Source of the DNA: Tenuifilum thalassicum
GTDB taxonomy: Bacteria > Bacteroidota > Bacteroidia > Bacteroidales > Tenuifilaceae
DNA: 64,000 nucleotides
NCBI RefSeq assembly: GCF_013265555.1
Contig: NZ_CP041345.1
Coordinates: forward strand, 2,340,581-2,404,580
Direction: 5' to 3'
The notes beneath the pieces are model-generated. The model made no database searches, was not told the origin of the DNA, and saw only the letters and a program-made list of their open reading frames with translations. The translations under genes and the position numbers were made by a program. Of the stretch, positions 22,058-31,133 are shown piece after piece (positions within the stretch are counted from its first letter, which is position 1; each line of letters opens with the position of its first letter).

Positions 22058-22996
22058 ATGATTACAAGAATTTCAAAATCGATAAGTATAATTTTAGCAA
22101 TTGTGAGTATTGTATCGTTTTCAGAGCTCACACTTGCACAGCAAGAGCCGATGTTCACACAGTACATGTTTAACACTGTATCGGTTAACCCAGCGTATGC
22201 AGGAACAACAAACTCCCTTAATGTTAACATGCTAAGTCGAATTCAATGGGTGGGTATGCGTGGAGCACCCAAAACATTTAGCTTGGCAATGCACTCACCC
22301 GTGATAAATCAGAACATTGGAGTAGGTTTTACAATTGTATCCGATAAAATCGGACCTGTAAGGAATAATTATTTTACTGCAAATTATGCCTATAGGTTAA
22401 AGTTGAATGAAGATTTGACATTATCGATGGGATTAAAAGGCGGACTCAATCAGTACTATGTGGGTTTAGCCGATATATATGTGCGAGACCCATTAGATGA
22501 GGCATTTCTTTCAAATGAAAGACGTTTAACTCCAAATCTTGGGTTTGGATTTTACTTATATTCCGATAAGTACTATGTAGGGTTCTCAATGCCAAAAATT
22601 TTTCAAACATCAGTAGACGAGCAGAATATCACGAATTCCGACCAGCTAAAAAGACACTATTACATAATTGCCGGATACGTTTGGCAGCTGAATAGCGAAT
22701 GGTTGTTCAAGCCATCTTTTATTGCAAAAGCGGTTGGTGGTGCTCCATTGTCAACCGATATTACTGCCCAGTTTCTTTATCGTGATTTCATTTGGGTTGG
22801 TGCCATGTATCGGTTAGGAGATGCAGCAGGCATTTTCTTTAACTTTAAAATTAGCAACCAGCTGACAGTCGGCTACGGATATGACTTTTCACTGAGCCGA
22901 CTGAACAGCTACAATAGGGGGACCCATGAAATAATGCTCAGTTTTGATTTTGAAAAACTAACCACAGGAAAGGTTAAATCACCACGTTACTTTTAA
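22058..22996 (+). CDS. PorP/SprF-family T9SS membrane protein
   Basis: 312 residues with a signal peptide (…SFSELTLAQ). The family hallmark follows immediately: QEPMFTQYMFNTVSVNPAYAGT, then WVGMRGAPKTFSLAMHSPV and a barrel of aromatic-rich strands. PorP/SprF proteins are outer-membrane components of T9SS, and SprF-type members are needed for secretion of type B sorting-domain cargo. The gene starts 22 bases after the giant adhesin's stop and is followed 11 bases later by an OmpA/PD40 gene. That is the standard cargo-SprF-OmpA arrangement, so it most likely handles the adhesin upstream. Confidence 0.95.
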   Translation: MITRISKSISIILAIVSIVSFSELTLAQQEPMFTQYMFNTVSVNPAYAGTTNSLNVNMLSRIQWVGMRGAPKTFSLAMHSPVINQNIGVGFTIVSDKIGPVRNNYFTANYAYRLKLNEDLTLSMGLKGGLNQYYVGLADIYVRDPLDEAFLSNERRLTPNLGFGFYLYSDKYYVGFSMPKIFQTSVDEQNITNSDQLKRHYYIIAGYVWQLNSEWLFKPSFIAKAVGGAPLSTDITAQFLYRDFIWVGAMYRLGDAAGIFFNFKISNQLTVGYGYDFSLSRLNSYNRGTHEIMLSFDFEKLTTGKVKSPRYF

Positions 22997-23007
22997 TGGA
23001 ATAGAAA

Positions 23008-25224
23008 ATGAAGAATATATCGTTATCCTTTAAGGTTCTGCTAATAGTTTTTAGTTTGCTATCATTCAAACCTCACTATACCCAAGCTAAAGTCAGAGGT
23101 ATCGACTCATTGCTATACACACTTGTTGAGAGATGGGCCGATAGGGCCTACGAGAATTACGCCTATGTTCGAGCTATTAAAAGGTATGAAACCTTAGTTA
23201 GACGAAATTTTACCAATGAAAAGATTTACAGAAACTTGGCTAGTTCATATTTAAAACTCAACAATGCAGAAGAATCCATAAAATACACTGAACTTCTAGT
23301 AAAATCAGGCAACTTCGTTCCCGAAGACGTTTACAACTTGGCTTATGCCTATATGTTTATTGGGAATTACGATAAAGCGGATGAATACTTAAACAAGTAC
23401 AAGAATCTTGTTGAAAATGACACCAGAGCCGATAGGCAAGCCAACATTAAAGAGAAAATATCAAAGTTTAAGTCGTTATCACGATTTAAACTCCAAAAAG
23501 TTGAGTTTAATTCAAAATACTCCGATTTTGGACCATTCTACTATGACGATAAGCTTTACTTTGTTTCTGAGCGTAGAGAGGATGCTATTGTTAACTATGA
23601 ATACCCTTGGAAAGAGGCTCCATATCTTGATGTATACGAAGTTGATTTAAAGGGAAATGTCTCTTCTCCGAATTTCTTCAAGGACAAGGTTAACACCAAG
23701 TACCACGACGGACCAATTTGTTTTACAAAGAATGGAGATGAAGTATTTTTTACTCGTAATAACTCTTTCCTCAAAGTATTTCCAGTTAAAGGAAAAGAAA
23801 AAACAGTATCGTTAAAAATATTTCACTCCAAAATAGTAAATGGCGTTTTATCTTCTCCAAAAGAGTTACCTTTTAATAGTAGTGATTACTCCTGTGGGCA
23901 TCCCTCTATATCGGCAGATGGCAAAAAGCTATACTTTGCCTCAGACATGCCAGGCGGCTATGGCGGAACCGACATTTACATGGTGGAACGAACCGATTCG
24001 GGTTGGACTAAACCACAGAATCTTGGACCAGAAATCAATACCGAAGGTAATGAGATGTTCCCATTCATTCATGAATCGGGCATTCTCTATTTCACATCGA
24101 ACGGACACGCAGGACTCGGCGGGCTAGATATTTACATGGCCACACCTAAAGGCAATGGCTTTGTTGTCATAAACCTAGGCTCACCTATTAATTCAGAAAA
24201 AGACGACTTCTCTTTTTATATCGACAAGGATAAAAAATTTGGGTTCTTTGCATCAAACAGACCTGGTGGCAAAGGTGATGACGATATATATAAGTTTTAC
24301 ACATTAGATTTAGGTACGACTTTAGCTGGAAACGTTTATGATTCCAATACTAAAGAACGATTATCTAATGCAACGATTCATCTTAAAGACGAAAAAGGAA
24401 ACACTGTAGCTCTAAAAAGCGATAGGAATAACGATTTTGTCTTTAATATTAAACTCGATAACAATTATTTCATCACTGCCGAAATTGATGGCTATAAGCC
24501 TTACTCAACCGCTTTAAGTTTACCCGCATCAAAACCAGCATCGGATACCATTCATCATGATTTATATCTGGACCCACTACCCTTCTGGGGTATATTTGGT
24601 AAGGTTTATTTCAAAGAATCTCACGAAGTAATTCCTGATGTAAAATTACAAGTAGTTAATCAGCAAACCAATGACACCTTAATTGTCCTAACCGACTCCG
24701 CAGGTGAGTTCAGAGTCAAACTAGAGCAAAACACAAAATACAACTTGCTTTTCTCAAAAGAGGGATTATTTAGTAAGCGGGCAGAGTATTCAACTGAGAA
24801 TATTACCCCAGGCTGGGTTAATGCGGATAAATTCATAGACCTTGCCTTTGAAAAAGTGGAACTTAACAAACGTATTGAGATTCCTAACATATACTACGAT
24901 TTAGGGAAATGGAACATTCGACCCGATGCTGCTGTTGAACTTGACAAGGTAGTACAGTTTCTTAAAGATAATCCAAACATTAAGGTTGAGCTTGGCTCGC
25001 ATACCGATTCAAGGGGAAGTTCTAAATCGAATCAAATTCTATCGCAGAAAAGAGCCCAATCGGCTGTTGATTATATAGTTAACCATGGTGTCTCAAGAGA
25101 TAGGATTACCGCTAAGGGGTATGGTGAAACCATGCTTAAAAACCACTGTGCCGATGGAGTTAAATGCTCCGAAGAAGAACACCAACAAAACAGAAGAACC
25201 GAAATTAGAATTGTAGGAATGTAA
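23008..25224 (+). CDS. TPR-PD40-OmpA protein, T9SS-associated
   Basis: 738 residues with a signal peptide (about 1-27). TPR-like helices lie at ~35-150 (YRNLASSYLKLNNAEESIKYTELL). A WD40-like PD40 propeller lies at ~170-420 (GHPSISADGKKLYFASDMPGG.GGTDIY, then PFIHESGILYFTSNGHAGLGGLDIY). Two CarboxypepD_reg/CNA_B-like folds lie at ~430-610. A C-terminal OmpA peptidoglycan-binding domain lies at ~625-738 (IYYDLGKWNIRPDAAVELD…GSHTDSRGS…LSQKRAQSAVDYI…NRRTEIRI). This order matches PorE-like proteins paired with PorP/SprF, which anchor T9SS outer-membrane parts to peptidoglycan. It ends the adhesin-SprF-OmpA operon, and a terminator follows. Confidence 0.94.
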   Translation: MKNISLSFKVLLIVFSLLSFKPHYTQAKVRGIDSLLYTLVERWADRAYENYAYVRAIKRYETLVRRNFTNEKIYRNLASSYLKLNNAEESIKYTELLVKSGNFVPEDVYNLAYAYMFIGNYDKADEYLNKYKNLVENDTRADRQANIKEKISKFKSLSRFKLQKVEFNSKYSDFGPFYYDDKLYFVSERREDAIVNYEYPWKEAPYLDVYEVDLKGNVSSPNFFKDKVNTKYHDGPICFTKNGDEVFFTRNNSFLKVFPVKGKEKTVSLKIFHSKIVNGVLSSPKELPFNSSDYSCGHPSISADGKKLYFASDMPGGYGGTDIYMVERTDSGWTKPQNLGPEINTEGNEMFPFIHESGILYFTSNGHAGLGGLDIYMATPKGNGFVVINLGSPINSEKDDFSFYIDKDKKFGFFASNRPGGKGDDDIYKFYTLDLGTTLAGNVYDSNTKERLSNATIHLKDEKGNTVALKSDRNNDFVFNIKLDNNYFITAEIDGYKPYSTALSLPASKPASDTIHHDLYLDPLPFWGIFGKVYFKESHEVIPDVKLQVVNQQTNDTLIVLTDSAGEFRVKLEQNTKYNLLFSKEGLFSKRAEYSTENITPGWVNADKFIDLAFEKVELNKRIEIPNIYYDLGKWNIRPDAAVELDKVVQFLKDNPNIKVELGSHTDSRGSSKSNQILSQKRAQSAVDYIVNHGVSRDRITAKGYGETMLKNHCADGVKCSEEEHQQNRRTEIRIVGM

Positions 25225-25244
25225 TAAACCTAAAAATTCGACTA

Positions 25245-25275
25245 GAAGGGTGGCTTTGCCACCTTTCTTGTTTTT
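25245..25275 (+). terminator. Rho-independent terminator of the adhesin/T9SS operon
   Basis: GGTGGC (25249-25254), loop TTT, GCCACC (25258-25263), extended by GAAG/TTTC pairs on the outside and followed by TTGTTTTT. Confidence 0.9.
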
Positions 25276-25303
25276 GTGAAGATTGACAAACAGTATATCT
25301 TTA
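25273..25303 (+). promoter_or_regulatory. Promoter of the glycosyltransferase-wecB operon
   Basis: TTTG (25273-25276), 19 bases, TATCTTTA (25296-25303), one mismatch from TTTG-N19-TAnnTTTG. The ATG follows 14 bases later. The −33 box overlaps the T-tract of the preceding terminator. Confidence 0.55.
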
Positions 25304-25317
25304 CAAAAATTTAGGAT

Positions 25318-26637
25318 ATGGGAAGCACTTCACAAAAACGAGTTCTAATTATCACCTACTACTGGCCCCCTGCCGGGGGTGTTGCCGTACAGCGTTGGCT
25401 AAAATTTGTGAAGTATCTACCAAATTATGGTTGGGAACCTGTTATCTACACTCCTGAAAACCCTGAATTTTTTTATGAAGACAAATCGCTATTAAAAGAT
25501 ATTCCAGAAAAAGCAAAGGTTATAAAACGCCCTATTTGGGAACCATACAAAATTTACAAATCGCTCACCGGGAAAAAAGGTGAAAATTTAGGCCTAGGGT
25601 TTGCAAACAATGAAAAAAGTAAAAAGGGGGCATTAAACAAACTGTTTATATGGTTAAGAGGTAACCTTTTAATTCCCGACCCCCGAATTTTTTGGGTTCG
25701 CCCATCAGTAAAGTTTTTGTGCAATTACCTGAAGGAGAATCCGGCTGATGCTATTATCACTACGGGGCCACCCCACTCCATGCACCTTATTGGATTTAAG
25801 ATTAAAAAGAGATGTAATATTCCATGGATTGCTGATTTTCGAGACCCATGGACAAATATCGACTTCTACAAGGAATTAAAATTAACCAGGCTAGCAGATA
25901 TTATTCATCATAGGCTAGAACAAAAAGTTTTGAAGTCGAGCAACCAGGTTATTGTTGTATCAAAACAGATGAAGCGCGAGTTTGAAGAATTAGGCTGCAA
26001 AAACATTTCAGTAATTACCAATGGTTTCGACATTGAAGATATTCCATCAAAACTAGCCCCCAACAACAATAACTTCACTATCTGCTATGTAGGAACTATG
26101 AATTCGGCTAGGAATCCGCTAACTCTGTGGCAAGCTCTGCGATTAATTTGCTCTAACGATAACGAGTTTGCATCAAAGCTAGAAATTAAAATAGCGGGTC
26201 AAATAGACTCATCGGTAATTGATGCAATAAAGAACAACAACCTTGAAAAAAACTTTGAGTACCTTGGAACAGTTCCACACAACGAGGCACTTGAATTACA
26301 AATGAGTTCACAGGTACTTTTACTTGTAGTGAACAATACGCCTAACGCCAAAGGGATTGTTACTGGCAAATTTTTTGAATACCTTGCCATGGGCAAGCAA
26401 ATACTTGCAATTGGGCCAACAGATGGTGACTTGGCTGAAATTATTCAAGAAACCGATGCTGGCAATATAGTTGATTTTAACGATTTTGATGGCACTAAGC
26501 AGCTAATTTTGAAATATTACAATCTTTATAAATCAGGGGGATTAAACACTGTTAAGACAGCAAGTAACAAATACTCAAGAAAAGAGTTAACAGGCAAACT
26601 AGCTAAAATTTTAAATGAGATTACAGAAAATGAGTAA
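25318..26637 (+). CDS. Glycosyltransferase family 4 protein
   Basis: 439 residues. The N-terminal Rossmann entry is ITYYWPPAGGVAVQRWLKF, followed by ADFRDPWTNIDFY, a glycosyl-acceptor-side motif common in Bacteroidota GT4 enzymes. The GT-B donor half has ICYVGTMNSARNPLTLWQAL, IAGQ, FEYLGTVPHNEAL and GIVTGKFFEYLAMGKQILAIGPTDGDLAEII, where the E of FEYLA is the usual nucleotide-sugar contact. It is a cytoplasmic transferase for polysaccharide or LPS. Its last 8 bases overlap the wecB start, linking it to UDP-ManNAc supply. The precise sugar is unknown. Confidence 0.9.
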   Translation: MGSTSQKRVLIITYYWPPAGGVAVQRWLKFVKYLPNYGWEPVIYTPENPEFFYEDKSLLKDIPEKAKVIKRPIWEPYKIYKSLTGKKGENLGLGFANNEKSKKGALNKLFIWLRGNLLIPDPRIFWVRPSVKFLCNYLKENPADAIITTGPPHSMHLIGFKIKKRCNIPWIADFRDPWTNIDFYKELKLTRLADIIHHRLEQKVLKSSNQVIVVSKQMKREFEELGCKNISVITNGFDIEDIPSKLAPNNNNFTICYVGTMNSARNPLTLWQALRLICSNDNEFASKLEIKIAGQIDSSVIDAIKNNNLEKNFEYLGTVPHNEALELQMSSQVLLLVVNNTPNAKGIVTGKFFEYLAMGKQILAIGPTDGDLAEIIQETDAGNIVDFNDFDGTKQLILKYYNLYKSGGLNTVKTASNKYSRKELTGKLAKILNEITENE

Positions 26638-27712
26638 AAAAGCAATACTAACTGTACTTGGGGCAAGGCCACAATTTATAAAAGCAGCTGCGGTTAGCCG
26701 TCAGTTCCAAAAAATTGAAATTCCAGAAATAATTGTTCACACTGGTCAGCACTTCGACAAAAACATGTCGGATGTGTTTTTTAAGGAGATGAGCATTCCA
26801 TCGCCCCAGTACAACCTAAAAATAAATAGTTTAAGCCATGGAGCAATGACAGGGCGAATGCTTGAACAGCTGGAGGAAATCATACTCAAAGAAACACCAT
26901 CGGCGGTAATGGTTTATGGAGATACCAACTCAACACTAGCTGGAGCTTTAGCTGCAGTGAAGCAACATGTCCGAGTTATTCATGTTGAAGCTGGTTTACG
27001 CTCATTTAATATGGCAATGCCCGAAGAGGTCAATCGTATTCTGACCGACCGCATTTCAAACCTACTTTTTTGCCCTACCGACACAGCAGTTAAAAATCTA
27101 AAAAACGAAGGCTACGAAAATTTTAATGCGCAAATAGTAAAAAGCGGTGATGTGATGCAGGATGCCGCATACTTCTATCTTGATAAGGCAAAATCATCAT
27201 CTAAAATCATTGAGAGGCTTGGTCTTACCTCTGATTTTGTTCTAGCAACTATACATCGACAAGAAAACACCGACGACCAAACTAAGCTAAAGCAAATCAT
27301 AGATGGTCTGAATCGAATAAACAAAGAGGTAAGGGTTGTTGTTCCTCTGCATCCAAGGACCCAAAAGATACTCAAAAGCACATCTATCAGTACCGATTTT
27401 ACTATCATTGAGCCTGTTGGCTATTTCGACATGCTAATGCTAATTAGCAATAGCAAGATGGTTATGACCGATAGCGGAGGTCTACAGAAAGAAGCTTTCT
27501 TTTTCGGGAAACATTGCATAACGCTCCGTGAACAAACAGAATGGGTTGAACTAGTTGAGAATGGATTTAATCGCTTAGCAGGTGCTAGTTCCGATGCAAT
27601 TTTAAATGCATTCCATGAGATGTCGAGCAAAGAATCTAATTTTAATATCGACTTGTATGGCAATGGTAAGGCTTCGGAGAAAATTGCACAACATCTTAAG
27701 AGTTGGCTATAG
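26630..27712 (+). CDS. wecB: UDP-N-acetylglucosamine 2-epimerase (non-hydrolysing)
   Basis: 360 residues from the ATG at 26630, inside the previous gene's last codons; the longer frame from 26615 adds only five residues. It interconverts UDP-GlcNAc and UDP-ManNAc. Family motifs are LGARPQFIKAA at the N-terminus, HTGQHFD, GDTNSTLAGALAA, HVEAGLRSFNMAMPEEVNR, HRQENTD, and TDSGGLQKEAFFFGKHCITLREQTEWVE, which holds the UDP and allosteric site residues. Length is family-typical. Pairing with a glycosyltransferase suggests a ManNAc-containing surface glycan. Confidence 0.95.
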   Translation: MSKKAILTVLGARPQFIKAAAVSRQFQKIEIPEIIVHTGQHFDKNMSDVFFKEMSIPSPQYNLKINSLSHGAMTGRMLEQLEEIILKETPSAVMVYGDTNSTLAGALAAVKQHVRVIHVEAGLRSFNMAMPEEVNRILTDRISNLLFCPTDTAVKNLKNEGYENFNAQIVKSGDVMQDAAYFYLDKAKSSSKIIERLGLTSDFVLATIHRQENTDDQTKLKQIIDGLNRINKEVRVVVPLHPRTQKILKSTSISTDFTIIEPVGYFDMLMLISNSKMVMTDSGGLQKEAFFFGKHCITLREQTEWVELVENGFNRLAGASSDAILNAFHEMSSKESNFNIDLYGNGKASEKIAQHLKSWL

Positions 27713-28349
27713 CATTTCAATAGCAGCAACATTTCTTCTTACTATTAAGCCAAACATAGCCAACTGCCAGTGGTTTGTAAATACAAATGGGGGTGTTGTT
27801 TACAACGTCCCACTACCACTAAACATTTACCAGGAAGGTTACCCTTCAATTAAGATGAATGCCCAGTTCAGGACCGAGCCCTTCACGCTACCAGTTTATT
27901 GGGCAGTTCAGGTAGGAAGAGAAGGTAAAAATAGTCAGTTTGCAAGTATAGAATTTATTCACCATAAACTTTATCTGAACAACACCAACCCAACAGTAAG
28001 CAAGTTTAATGTTTCCCATGGTTTTAACATGTTAATAGCCAGCTATGGGTATTCTTGGAATGAATATTCAACCAGCATTGGTTTGGGATTTGTGATCGCC
28101 CATCCCGAATCGGAAATTAGGGAAATGGAATTTGGAAGTTCAACCGACGATTGGGATATGGGATATTATTTGACTGGGCCTGTTTTTGCCTTTAGTGCAA
28201 AACGAAACCTATACTTTGCAAACAAGGTTTATGGTATACTTGGCCTTAAGGTTACTGGGGCATATGCAAGGCTTCCTATAAACCAAGGCCATGCAAGTTT
28301 TGTGAACATAGCGGGGCATATCAATTTTGGGATAGGAGTAAAACTCTAA
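27657..28349 (+). CDS. Unknown outer-membrane beta-barrel-like protein
   Basis: I do not recognise a named family. The start is uncertain: the frame opens at 27606, inside wecB. ATGs at 27657 and 27663, or a TTG at 27684, would all give a signal peptide (…SISIAATFLLTIKPNIANC). About 210 mature residues alternate as beta strands with aromatic girdles (WFVNTNGGVVYNVPLPLNIY, FASIEFIHHKLYLNN, YGYSWNEYSTSIGLGFVIAHP) and end in GHINFGIGVKL. This suggests a small 8-10-strand barrel. It overlaps wecB by about 56 bases, so it is probably co-transcribed and may act in the same surface-glycan process, but no function can be assigned. Confidence 0.7.
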   Translation: MAMVRLRRKLHNILRVGYSISIAATFLLTIKPNIANCQWFVNTNGGVVYNVPLPLNIYQEGYPSIKMNAQFRTEPFTLPVYWAVQVGREGKNSQFASIEFIHHKLYLNNTNPTVSKFNVSHGFNMLIASYGYSWNEYSTSIGLGFVIAHPESEIREMEFGSSTDDWDMGYYLTGPVFAFSAKRNLYFANKVYGILGLKVTGAYARLPINQGHASFVNIAGHINFGIGVKL

Positions 28350-28377
28350 TAAAAAAGCCGACTTTACTAAGCCGGCT
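28350..28377 (-). terminator. Terminator of glnA
   Basis: Read on the minus strand: AGCCGGCTTAGTAAAGTCGGCT, a stem of 5-6 bp followed by TTTTTT. On the plus strand the same hairpin sits after the outer-membrane gene and may stop both convergent units. Confidence 0.75.
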
Positions 28378-28398
28378 CCTATTATCATATCTGAAAGA

Positions 28399-29904
28399 TT
28401 ATGCTATATGGATGAACTGGGAAACCAGCTTAGCAATCTCCTCGTTGTTCCCGTAAAGTTTCTCGCTCAAGCCTTTATCGTTATACGACTTAAGCTTTGC
28501 AACAATGGCATCAATCATCCCCTTTGGAAAAATGCCATCCTTTTCAAACTTTTGTCTTTTAGCCTCAAGTGCTTCTGCCGATTCCCAGCACGAAGCAGGT
28601 AACTGTTTTAGGCTGGCAAGCTTTTCCTTAAACTCTGGCCTAAAAATGTTAACATTTACGTAAAGTTTATCGGCCAGTTCAAGAGCATCAGGTCTGCGCA
28701 ACCCATCAAGTGCAGCAGTAATAAGGCCTGCGATAGTTAGATAAGGATTTGCAGAGCCATCGGCAACTCTATACTCAACAGTTTGTTTACTTTCCATTTG
28801 AGCATACTGGCTGTCGTCATTAGGATTAGCATGCTTTACCATATTTTCTGCACCAATCCAGCCCAAAGGGACACGGATTACCACTGAACGATTGCGCTCG
28901 CCCCAACAGATATTGGTTGGTGCTTCTTGGTGTGGTACTAATCTTAAATATGATGTGGGAATGGTATTACCAAATGCGGTAAGAGCATCTGCAGCATCAA
29001 GGATACCAGCAACCATCTTTTTGGCAGTATCGCTTAGCTTTCCATTTTCCACCATAAGATTCTTTCCATCTTTCTCAACCATCATGTGGAAATGCAAGCC
29101 ACTGCCAGCCTTGCCAACTGTTATTTTAGGAGCAAAACTAATTTCCACACCATAACGATAACCAAGCATACGCACAATCCATTTGGCTATCACAAGCTGC
29201 TCAACAGCTTCTTCGGCAGGCATTGGGAGGAACTCAATTTCGTGCTGCTCATAAAGATATTGGTCGGTCATAAAGCAACCCACTTCTGAATGGCCATACT
29301 TCACCTTTCCACCTGCACGAGCAATGTAGATTAAAGCCTCACGCCGTAGCATTTCCCATTTAGCGAATGGTTCAGAAGCATGGTACCCCTTTTGGTCAAC
29401 TCCAGGATAAAAATCATCGCGTTCGCTTATTACGTAATACTCAAGCTCTGCTAATGCTTTAAAGGTCATGCCAGTTTCTTGCTTGAACAAATCGTAAGCC
29501 TTTTTTAACACGTTCTCAGGAGCACTTTCAAGAGGCTTACCAGTGCTATCGTAAAACGAACAGAGTATTTCAAGAGTTGGAACTTCGGCAAATGGGTTAA
29601 CAAAGGCAGTTCTGTAACGTGGAATAACATAGAGGTCGCTACTACCTGCCTCAATAAATGAGAAAAGGCTGCTTCCATCTACTCGTTCACCAGCAGAAAG
29701 AATTGAATCGAGATGTTCCTTTGAGGAAATTATAAAGTTTAGGGTTTTAAGCTTGCCATCCTCTGCCACATAACGAAAATTAATCATTTCTATGCTATTT
29801 TCCTCGCAGAAGCGAATGATATCGGATTTTGTAAATTCCGATGCAGGCTTTTTTAGATATCGAACCAGCTCATTGGGGTTCATCACTATTTGCGATTCGT
29901 TCAT
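28399..29904 (-). CDS. glnA: Glutamine synthetase type I
   Basis: 501 residues. It makes glutamine from glutamate, ammonia and ATP. Visible motifs are the beta-grasp N-domain GERVDGSSLFSFIEAGSSDLYVIP, the glutamate-site ALAELEYYVIS, GSGLHFHMMVEKDG (ATP and ammonium site) and ICWGERNRSVVIRVP (phosphate-binding arginine). C-terminal NPYLTIAGLITAALDGL is also present. It is slightly longer than enteric GlnA, and I see no NLYDLPPE-type adenylylation loop, so control by adenylylation is unlikely. The −7 box TAGTTTTG lies 25 bases upstream and a terminator follows, so it is monocistronic. Confidence 0.95.
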   Translation of the reverse strand: MNESQIVMNPNELVRYLKKPASEFTKSDIIRFCEENSIEMINFRYVAEDGKLKTLNFIISSKEHLDSILSAGERVDGSSLFSFIEAGSSDLYVIPRYRTAFVNPFAEVPTLEILCSFYDSTGKPLESAPENVLKKAYDLFKQETGMTFKALAELEYYVISERDDFYPGVDQKGYHASEPFAKWEMLRREALIYIARAGGKVKYGHSEVGCFMTDQYLYEQHEIEFLPMPAEEAVEQLVIAKWIVRMLGYRYGVEISFAPKITVGKAGSGLHFHMMVEKDGKNLMVENGKLSDTAKKMVAGILDAADALTAFGNTIPTSYLRLVPHQEAPTNICWGERNRSVVIRVPLGWIGAENMVKHANPNDDSQYAQMESKQTVEYRVADGSANPYLTIAGLITAALDGLRRPDALELADKLYVNVNIFRPEFKEKLASLKQLPASCWESAEALEAKRQKFEKDGIFPKGMIDAIVAKLKSYNDKGLSEKLYGNNEEIAKLVSQFIHIA

Positions 29905-29928
29905 GAGTTTCTAATTTTTTATTTTAGC

Positions 29929-29958
29929 CAAAACTACAAAATACAATTGTTCTGCAAT
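29929..29958 (-). promoter_or_regulatory. Promoter of glnA
   Basis: On the minus strand: ATTG (29955-29958), 18 bases, TAGTTTTG (29929-29936). The −7 element fits TAnnTTTG exactly; the −33 box has one mismatch. Confidence 0.55.
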
Positions 29959-30176
29959 GTGTAAATACAATGTTTATTAACATGATTTTATAACATACTT
30001 GTAAATTGTAGAAAAAAACTATTTAATCAGCCCCTGTTTTAAGCCAATGTCACGCAAACCATATATTACATAGGAAAAAAAGCAAAACCGAAACCATGAT
30101 TTATTTTCAAAATCACCTAAAGCATATCAAAACTTTCAGAAATGCTATAGGACCATGAACCTTCTTAAAAGAGATA

Positions 30177-30992
30177 TTAACCTAATGCCACATCTAATAG
30201 CATCATTGTGGCAAATCCAAGCATGGCTCCTATTGTCGATAAATCGGTTTCATTGCCCATTTGCGATTCAGGGATTAGCTCTTCAACTACAACAAAAATC
30301 ATAGCTCCTGCAGCAAACGAAAGAGCGTAGGGCAATAGCGGTGTGATTGTAAGAACTAAATAGGCACCTAGCACCCCAGCTATTGGCTCGACAACTCCAG
30401 AAAACTGTCCATACATAAACGCCCTTGTTCGGGAGAAGCCCTCCCTTCGTAGCGGGATTGATACTGCAGCGCCTTCAGGGAAATTTTGTAGTCCTATACC
30501 AACCGCAAGAGCAATTGCACCGGAGAGCATTCCTAAATCCGGATTATTTGCTAAGGCCCCAAAGGCAACACCAACAGCAAGGCCCTCGGGGATGTTATGT
30601 AGTGTAATTGCAAGGACAAGCAGTACGCTACGCTGCCAGGTTGTCTTAACACCTTCGGCCTTATCGATTGAGAGCCCCATATGTAGATGAGGTAATACTT
30701 TATCGACAATTAACAGAAATGCTCCTCCCAATAAAAAACCAACGACTGCAGGCACCCAAGGTGTAGTACCATTTTGCTCTGCCATCTGAATGGCAGGATT
30801 GAGCAACGACCAAAAGCTTGCTGCAATCATTACACCCGCAGCAAAACCTAGCATGGAGTTAAGTATCTTTTTATTGATAGATTTAAAAAAGAAAACCATT
30901 GCTGCCCCTAGAGCAGTTACAAACCATGTAAAAAGCGTGGCAGCAAGCGCCAAAATGACTGGATTGTAATCAAGCAATATATCAATCTTCAT
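30177..30992 (-). CDS. ZIP-family divalent metal transporter
   Basis: 271 residues from [11 protein letters not shown] longer frame reaches 31037, but its extra codons run into the valS terminator T-tract, so I choose 30992. Eight hydrophobic segments are visible. TM4 and TM5 carry the metal-site motifs [15 protein letters not shown] and [19 protein letters not shown], which are diagnostic of the ZIP GufA/ZupT-like group. The histidine-containing loop between TM3 and TM4 (VLPHLHMGL) also fits. It imports zinc or related divalent ions across the inner membrane; ion specificity is not readable. Confidence 0.92.
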   Translation of the reverse strand: MKIDILLDYNPVILALAATLFTWFVTALGAAMVFFFKSINKKILNSMLGFAAGVMIAASFWSLLNPAIQMAEQNGTTPWVPAVVGFLLGGAFLLIVDKVLPHLHMGLSIDKAEGVKTTWQRSVLLVLAITLHNIPEGLAVGVAFGALANNPDLGMLSGAIALAVGIGLQNFPEGAAVSIPLRREGFSRTRAFMYGQFSGVVEPIAGVLGAYLVLTITPLLPYALSFAAGAMIFVVVEELIPESQMGNETDLSTIGAMLGFATMMLLDVALG

Positions 30993-31017
30993 CAATTTAA
31001 GAAATTTAGTCTTTAAA

Positions 31018-31093
31018 CAAAAAAACACCAACGACACAAATCTACAAAATTTAACCAGTAAAAACAGCCAAATTTAGCTTGTGTCGTTGGTGT
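31018..31093 (-). terminator. Long-loop terminator of valS
   Basis: Perfect 15-bp arms ACACCAACGACACAA (31025-31039) and its complement (31079-31093) flank a 39-base loop. On the minus strand the stem is followed by seven Ts (31019-31025). It lies 41 bases past the valS stop. Confidence 0.75.
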
Positions 31094-31133
31094 GGTGTCG
31101 AAAGATGGGCCTTCTAGCCAATCAGAAAATCAA

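Noticed and set aside
30993-31037. Longer start for the ZIP transporter
   Set aside because: The added codons overlap the T-tract and stem of the valS terminator, and MKID at 30992 begins a normal ZIP N-terminus.
31025-31093. Terminal inverted repeats of a small mobile element
   Set aside because: Only 69 bases in total, no target duplication, and a T-tract in the right place make a valS terminator the simpler reading.
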